Origin: an uncultured Bacillaceae bacterium
GTDB taxonomy: Bacteria; Bacillota; Bacilli; Caldalkalibacillales; Caldalkalibacillaceae
Direction: 5' to 3'
Assembly (NCBI GenBank): GCA_937967685.1
Contig: CALBTX010000016.1
Span: 1 to 9,307 of the forward strand
DNA length: 9,307 nucleotides
The position numbers and the translations under genes are program-made. Shown piece after piece: positions 6,638 to 9,307 of this stretch. A model generated the notes under the pieces. That model did not search any database, had not been told where the DNA came from, and saw only the letters and a list, made by a program, of their open reading frames with translations. The first letter of the stretch is position 1, and each line of letters starts with the position of its first letter.

Positions 6638-7403
6638 CTTCTTCAAGCTCCTTCCACATCTGGCGAAAGAGTTCATGAAAACCTTCAGCTTCACGGGCCT
6701 GAAAAGGAAGCTTTCGGCGAAGCTCTTCCGCAATCACGACTTCTTTCTTGATTTGACCCGGATTACGCTTCAAAATAATGATTCGGTCGCTCATGGCGAT
6801 CGCCTCTCCAATATCATGTGTAACGAGAATCGCTGTTTTTTCATGTTTTTTCAATGTGTCGAACACGAGGTCTTCCAGGCGTAATTTAGTCTGGTAATCG
6901 AGAGCGGAGAAAGGTTCATCCAAAAGCAGGATGTCCGGATTGGTGACTAAGGTGCGCACTAACGCCGCCCTTTGGCGCATGCCCCCCGATAATTGTGACG
7001 GATAATGATTTTTGTATCTCGACAGTCCCATTTCGTGAAGCAGAAACTGGGCGTAATTTTCGTTTTCTTTTGTTCTTTTACCCATAATTTCCAAACCGAT
7101 GCATACATTTTCAATGATCGATTTCCATTCAAATAAATAGTCAGACTGAAGCATATACCCCACCTTTGAACTTGGTCCACGCAACGTCTCCCCATTGATC
7201 CGAATCATCCCTTGTGTCGGCCGAATAATTCCGGCCAAGCAGGAGAGGATGGTTGTTTTGCCGCATCCGCTGGGTCCGACCAAACTGAGGAATTCTCCCT
7301 GAGCGATGGACAGGTCAATATGGCTGATGGCTTCATTTGCCTCTGCCTTGCTCACATAGACGTGGGTCAAATCGCGCATCTCAATAAACGCATGAGCAGA
7401 CAC
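6627..7403 (-). CDS. ABC transporter ATP-binding protein, SsuB/TauB-like
   Basis: This cytoplasmic ATPase drives the adjoining permease. The product is 258 aa from the GTG start. It contains Walker A GPSGCGKTT (43-51), the Q-loop glutamine at about 86, the LSGGMRQR signature (138-145), Walker B ILLLDEP (158-164), the SALD D-loop (166-169) and the switch histidine in THD (H196). All catalytic motifs are intact. The GTG at 7401-7403 is preferred because a perfect AAGGAGG (the complement of 7412-7418) sits eight bases upstream. The frame extends to 7466, but those 21 extra residues lie in leader DNA and do not resemble the family. The gene is followed at once by the permease with an 11-base overlap. 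The binding-protein gene lies upstream on the same strand, separated by the divergent CBS gene, so this pair needs its own promoter. Confidence 0.93.
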   Translation of the reverse strand: MSAHAFIEMRDLTHVYVSKAEANEAISHIDLSIAQGEFLSLVGPSGCGKTTILSCLAGIIRPTQGMIRINGETLRGPSSKVGYMLQSDYLFEWKSIIENVCIGLEIMGKRTKENENYAQFLLHEMGLSRYKNHYPSQLSGGMRQRAALVRTLVTNPDILLLDEPFSALDYQTKLRLEDLVFDTLKKHEKTAILVTHDIGEAIAMSDRIIILKRNPGQIKKEVVIAEELRRKLPFQAREAEGFHELFRQMWKELEEDED

Positions 7404-7411
7404 ATGATTCG

Positions 7412-7418
7412 CCTCCTT
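7412..7418 (-). promoter_or_regulatory. ATPase gene ribosome binding site, fixes GTG start
   Basis: On the minus strand this reads AAGGAGG, eight bases before the GTG at 7403. It decides the start against the longer open frame that begins at 7466. Confidence 0.8.
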
Positions 7419-7440
7419 GAAGATGCGGATATCTGTGTTG

Positions 7441-7468
7441 ATAACATAGTTTATGCGTTTGACCACAA
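7441..7468 (-). promoter_or_regulatory. Possible promoter for ATPase-permease operon
   Basis: On the minus strand TTGTGG (complement of 7463-7468) and TGTTAT (complement of 7441-7446) are spaced by 16 bases and lie about 40 bases before the GTG start. The match to the SigA consensus is only moderate. An operon promoter is expected here because the upstream neighbour runs in the opposite direction. Confidence 0.3.
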
Positions 7469-7487
7469 GAAGTGCGAATGAAACTCG

Positions 7488-7564
7488 GCTGTGGGAAAAT
7501 AGCTGTTGATCAAGGGAAACGCGCTGTTGACCGAGGGAAATGCCCTGCCGATCGACGGGATGTA
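7488..7564 (+). repeat. Degenerate 21-bp tandem repeat array
   Basis: Three adjacent 21-base units lie at 7502-7522, 7523-7543 and 7544-7564. The first two share GCTGTTGA..AGGGAAA.GC with few differences, and the third is more diverged (CCTGCCGATCGACGGGATG). A shorter unit at 7488-7501 (GCTGTGGGAAAATA) looks like the same repeat with seven bases missing. A further weak echo (TTGACCCCGGGGATTG) lies near 7575-7590. The array fills much of the divergent promoter region between the CBS gene and the ATPase gene. Twenty-one bases is two helical turns, so units would present the same DNA face. One plus-strand frame reads LLIKGNA-LLTEGNA-LPIDGM, but there is no start site, so coding is not proposed. 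Confidence 0.7.
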
Positions 7565-7609
7565 AGCCGTCATTTTGACCCCGGGGATTGATGGGGTTGG
7601 GCTTTCGGT

Positions 7610-7638
7610 TTGCAATTGGGCAAAAATGGAGATATTCT
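7610..7638 (+). promoter_or_regulatory. Likely SigA-type promoter of the CBS gene
   Basis: TTGCAA (7610-7615) and TATTCT (7633-7638) are separated by exactly 17 bases and lie 25 bases before the CBS gene start at 7663. Both hexamers match the vegetative consensus at four positions. The predicted transcript would have a short leader containing the AAGGGGAG ribosome binding site. Confidence 0.6.
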
Positions 7639-7662
7639 TAATTTGGAAGGGGAGTGATCAGG

Positions 7663-8103
7663 ATGAATATTGCTTTTTTCCTCGTACCCAAAAAAGAAGT
7701 TGTTTATTTGACGGATGATGCGACAATGCGTCAAGCCATGGAAAAAATAGAGTACCATCAATATACGGCCATTCCCATTCTTGATGGGCAAGGAAAATAT
7801 GTCGGGACACTGACGGAAGGAGACTTGCTGTGGAAATTGAAAAATACGCCCGGTCTAACGTTTGATTCGACCAGTCGCATTCCTTTGAAAGATGTCCCTT
7901 TGAGAAAGAAAAACGAGCCGGTGCAAATTGATGCCCATATCGAAGATTTGATCTCATTGGCAGTTTCTCAAAATTTTGTTCCCGTCGTCGATGACCACGG
8001 AGTATTTATAGGGATTGTCAGAAGAAGAGAAATGATTGAGTATTGCACAAATATGTTTTTGGAGCATAATGAAGTTGGAAAAACGAACAATATGGATATT
8101 TGA
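7663..8103 (+). CDS. Small protein with paired CBS domains
   Basis: The 146-aa cytoplasmic protein consists essentially of two CBS domains, which as a pair usually bind adenosine nucleotides (AMP, ATP, c-di-AMP). The first spans about residues 8-58 (VYLTDDATMRQAMEKIEYHQYTAIPILD, then KYVGTLTEGDLLW). The second spans about 75-128 (PVQIDAHIEDLISLAVSQNFVPVVDDHGVFIGIVRRREMIEY). No catalytic or membrane part is attached. The ATG at 7663 has AAGGGGAG (7647-7654) eight bases upstream; a GTG at 7654 overlaps that site and is unlikely. The gene is divergent from the ATPase-permease pair and convergent with the binding-protein gene, so it sits inside the transporter locus on the other strand. A regulatory link is an inference. 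The last dozen residues (EHNEVGKTNNMDI) come from a tandem repeat unit and are probably not part of the ancestral protein. It differs from B. subtilis DarB/CbpB in sequence. Confidence 0.85.
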   Translation: MNIAFFLVPKKEVVYLTDDATMRQAMEKIEYHQYTAIPILDGQGKYVGTLTEGDLLWKLKNTPGLTFDSTSRIPLKDVPLRKKNEPVQIDAHIEDLISLAVSQNFVPVVDDHGVFIGIVRRREMIEYCTNMFLEHNEVGKTNNMDI

Positions 8104-8160
8104 GTGGTGCATAATGAAGCTGGAAAAACGAACCATTTGGATCAATGGATATTTGAGCGG
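8064..8160 (+). repeat. 45-bp tandem repeat at the 3' end of the CBS gene
   Basis: Unit 1 (8064-8108) and unit 2 (8109-8160) both begin GCATAATGAAG, continue with TGGAAAAACGAAC and end in TGGATATTTGAG.GG. The first 33 bases differ at only a few positions. Unit 2 carries eight extra bases (CAATGGAT, itself repeating TGGAT). The CBS stop codon (8101-8103) is the TGA within ATTTGAG of unit 1; unit 2 is noncoding. Confidence 0.85.
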
Positions 8161-8199
8161 ACAGAATAGATGCGGAGATGTCATCCACAATAAAAACAT

Positions 8200-8219
8200 C
8201 CCTGCCTTTTCGGGCAGGG
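8200..8219. terminator. Bidirectional rho-independent terminator
   Basis: CCCTGCC (8200-8206) pairs with GGCAGGG (8213-8219) around a six-base loop. On the plus strand it is followed by TTTTAAATTTTTATT, and on the minus strand by ATGTTTTTATTG. It can therefore end both the CBS transcript and the converging binding-protein transcript, whose stop codon is at 8230. Confidence 0.9.
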
Positions 8220-8229
8220 TTTTAAATTT

Positions 8230-9228
8230 TTATTGGTTGACGGCCTTCTCGGCGAATTCATTGTTGACAAGCGTGGAATGGTCCACGCGTTCTTCCAGTT
8301 CTCCAGCATCTTCAATGATATCTTGCAGGCGATCCCACTCTTCCTCATCCAGAATCGGATCAAGGTCAAAAGATTCCTGTGCTTTATAACGTTCCAGCAC
8401 ATTTTCAATCACTTCCAAATCCGTATCTTCAAAATATGGGGCCAGGGACTTGGCAACCGTTTCAACGGGTTGTTCATAGACCCACAGTTGTGCCTGGTGG
8501 ATAGCGTTTGTAAATTTCTGAATGACATCTTCGTTTTCCTTCATGTAACTCTCCCTGGCCATAAACGACGTGTAAGGTATCTTCCCGCTTTCTTCCCCGA
8601 AGGAAGCGACAACATGACCGATGCCTTCCGCTTCAAAGACGGTGGCCTGGGGTTCAAACAGTTGTACAAATTCTCCCGTGCCGGAAGCAAATGCGTTGGG
8701 AATATTGCCAAAATCTATGTTCTGAATCAACTCTAAATCTGCGTGGGGCTCAATGCCGTTCTTTCGCAGCACATATTCACCGACCATTTGCGGCATTCCC
8801 CCGCGTCGCTGTCCCAGGAACACACTGCCTTTCAAGTCTTCCCATTGAAAGTCTTCAACGGATTCCCTGGAGACCAGAAATGTACCGTCGGTCTGCGTGA
8901 GTTGGGCAAAATTGATCACTGGATCTTCTGTCCCTTGTTGATAGACGTAAATACTTGTTTCACTGCCGACCAAAGCGACATCCGCCCCGTCTGACAGAAG
9001 GGCGGTCATCGTCGTGTCTCCGCCCCAAGTCGTGGTCAGTTCCACATCGAGACCTTGCTCTTCAAAAAAACCTTCGCTGAGGGCGACATACTGAGGGGCA
9101 TAAAAAATCGAACGCGTCACTTCGGCAAGACGGACTTTTTCTAGTTCGTCCGTGGATGAGCTGCATGCCGAAAGAATCACAGCCGTGCCGAGAAGAAGGA
9201 GTAGACCAAGGCGAAGCCGGGTAACCAT
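8230..9228 (-). CDS. ABC transporter substrate-binding lipoprotein, SsuA/THI5-like
   Basis: This is the extracellular ligand-binding component of the importer, anchored to the outer face of the membrane. The product is 332 aa. A positively charged start (MVTRLRLG) leads into a hydrophobic stretch and the lipobox LSAC, with the lipidated cysteine at residue 22 followed by a serine-rich linker. The mature part begins with the NMT1/THI5-like pattern (VRLAEVTRSIFYAPQYVALSEGFFEEQGLDVEL, then ALLSDGADVALVGSE). These are the binding lobes seen in sulfonate, taurine, nitrate and pyrimidine binders. The acidic C-terminal part is rich in Glu and Asp. The start is ambiguous: AAGGAG (complement of 9241-9246) lies 12 bases before the ATG at 9228 but only 3 before a GTG at 9237, so a three-residue longer form is possible. 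It is on the same strand as the ATPase and permease but is separated from them by the CBS gene. The ligand is unknown. Confidence 0.9.
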   Translation of the reverse strand: MVTRLRLGLLLLLGTAVILSACSSSTDELEKVRLAEVTRSIFYAPQYVALSEGFFEEQGLDVELTTTWGGDTTMTALLSDGADVALVGSETSIYVYQQGTEDPVINFAQLTQTDGTFLVSRESVEDFQWEDLKGSVFLGQRRGGMPQMVGEYVLRKNGIEPHADLELIQNIDFGNIPNAFASGTGEFVQLFEPQATVFEAEGIGHVVASFGEESGKIPYTSFMARESYMKENEDVIQKFTNAIHQAQLWVYEQPVETVAKSLAPYFEDTDLEVIENVLERYKAQESFDLDPILDEEEWDRLQDIIEDAGELEERVDHSTLVNNEFAEKAVNQ

Positions 9229-9233
9229 TAAAC

Positions 9234-9305
9234 GCACACACTCCTTATGCTTGATTTGATTGGGATGTTTTATCCTATCTTATTCAGTCAAGGAGAATGT
9301 GTGTG
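9234..9305. promoter_or_regulatory. Inverted repeat flanking the leader of the binding-protein gene
   Basis: GCACACACTCCTT (9234-9246) is mirrored by AAGGAGAATGTGTGTG (9290-9305), apart from two extra A residues and the outermost base. The arms are 43 bases apart. Each arm holds an AAGGAG that can serve as a ribosome binding site, the left one for the minus-strand lipoprotein. The right arm could serve a plus-strand gene starting at GTG 9303, just at the window edge. TTGACT on the minus strand (complement of 9286-9291) is a possible -35, but no good -10 follows at normal spacing. Confidence 0.4.
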
Positions 9306-9307
9306 AG

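Noticed and set aside
6638..6733. Longer permease with 32 extra N-terminal residues
   Set aside because: The extension is the ATPase gene read in another frame; MKIDPVK at 6637 has its own AAGGAG and gives the usual overlap.
7488..7564. CRISPR array
   Set aside because: The units are directly adjacent without spacers and too diverged; no cas genes are present.
8036..8389. Plus-strand open frame with repeated MKLEKRTIWI peptide
   Set aside because: The peptide repeat is only the translation of the 45-bp DNA repeat; there is no start signal, and the frame then runs antisense to the binding-protein gene through a terminator.
9238..9307. TPP riboswitch ahead of the THI5-like binding protein
   Set aside because: The visible leader contains none of the conserved thi-box sequences; only 70 bases are available, so a more distant one cannot be excluded.

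Overview
The window reads as chromosomal DNA of a low-to-moderate GC Bacillota, most likely of the order Bacillales. The pheS-pheT-zapA-cvpA gene order resembles that of Bacillus, Shine-Dalgarno sequences are strong (AAGGAGG type), and GTG starts occur. The species cannot be named from this sequence alone. In-frame use of UGA in selD indicates a bacterium that decodes selenocysteine, which is uncommon among Bacilli.

Layout. Positions 1-3636 (+) carry pheS and pheT, the two subunits of phenylalanyl-tRNA synthetase. Positions 3737-4600 (+) carry zapA (FtsZ-ring associated) and a CvpA-family membrane protein. Positions 4694-5746 (+) carry selD, selenophosphate synthetase. Its catalytic residue is encoded by an in-frame TGA at 4745-4747, followed at once by a hairpin with the geometry of a bacterial SECIS element. 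A plain ORF call misses this and truncates the protein by 30 residues. A strong intrinsic terminator (5782-5813) closes the plus-strand series.

From 5834 to 9228 most genes lie on the minus strand and encode an SsuABC/TauABC/THI5-type ABC importer of unknown substrate: a lipoprotein binding protein (8230-9228), an ATPase (6627-7403) and a permease (5834-6637, overlapping the ATPase gene by 11 bases). The binding-protein gene is separated from the ATPase-permease pair by a divergently transcribed plus-strand gene (7663-8103) for a small protein with two CBS domains. This layout suggests, but does not prove, that the CBS protein senses a nucleotide and adjusts the transporter. A bidirectional terminator (8200-8219) lies between the CBS gene and the binding-protein gene.

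The intergenic DNA holds several tandem duplications: 16-bp units between pheS and pheT, 14-bp units after pheT, a 15-bp duplication at the 3' end of cvpA, a 21-bp minisatellite-like array at 7488-7564, and a 45-bp tandem repeat that forms the last codons of the CBS gene. The clearest non-routine biology is the selenoprotein SelD with its SECIS. Next come the CBS gene placed inside the transporter locus and the repeat arrays. No clearly new system is visible.
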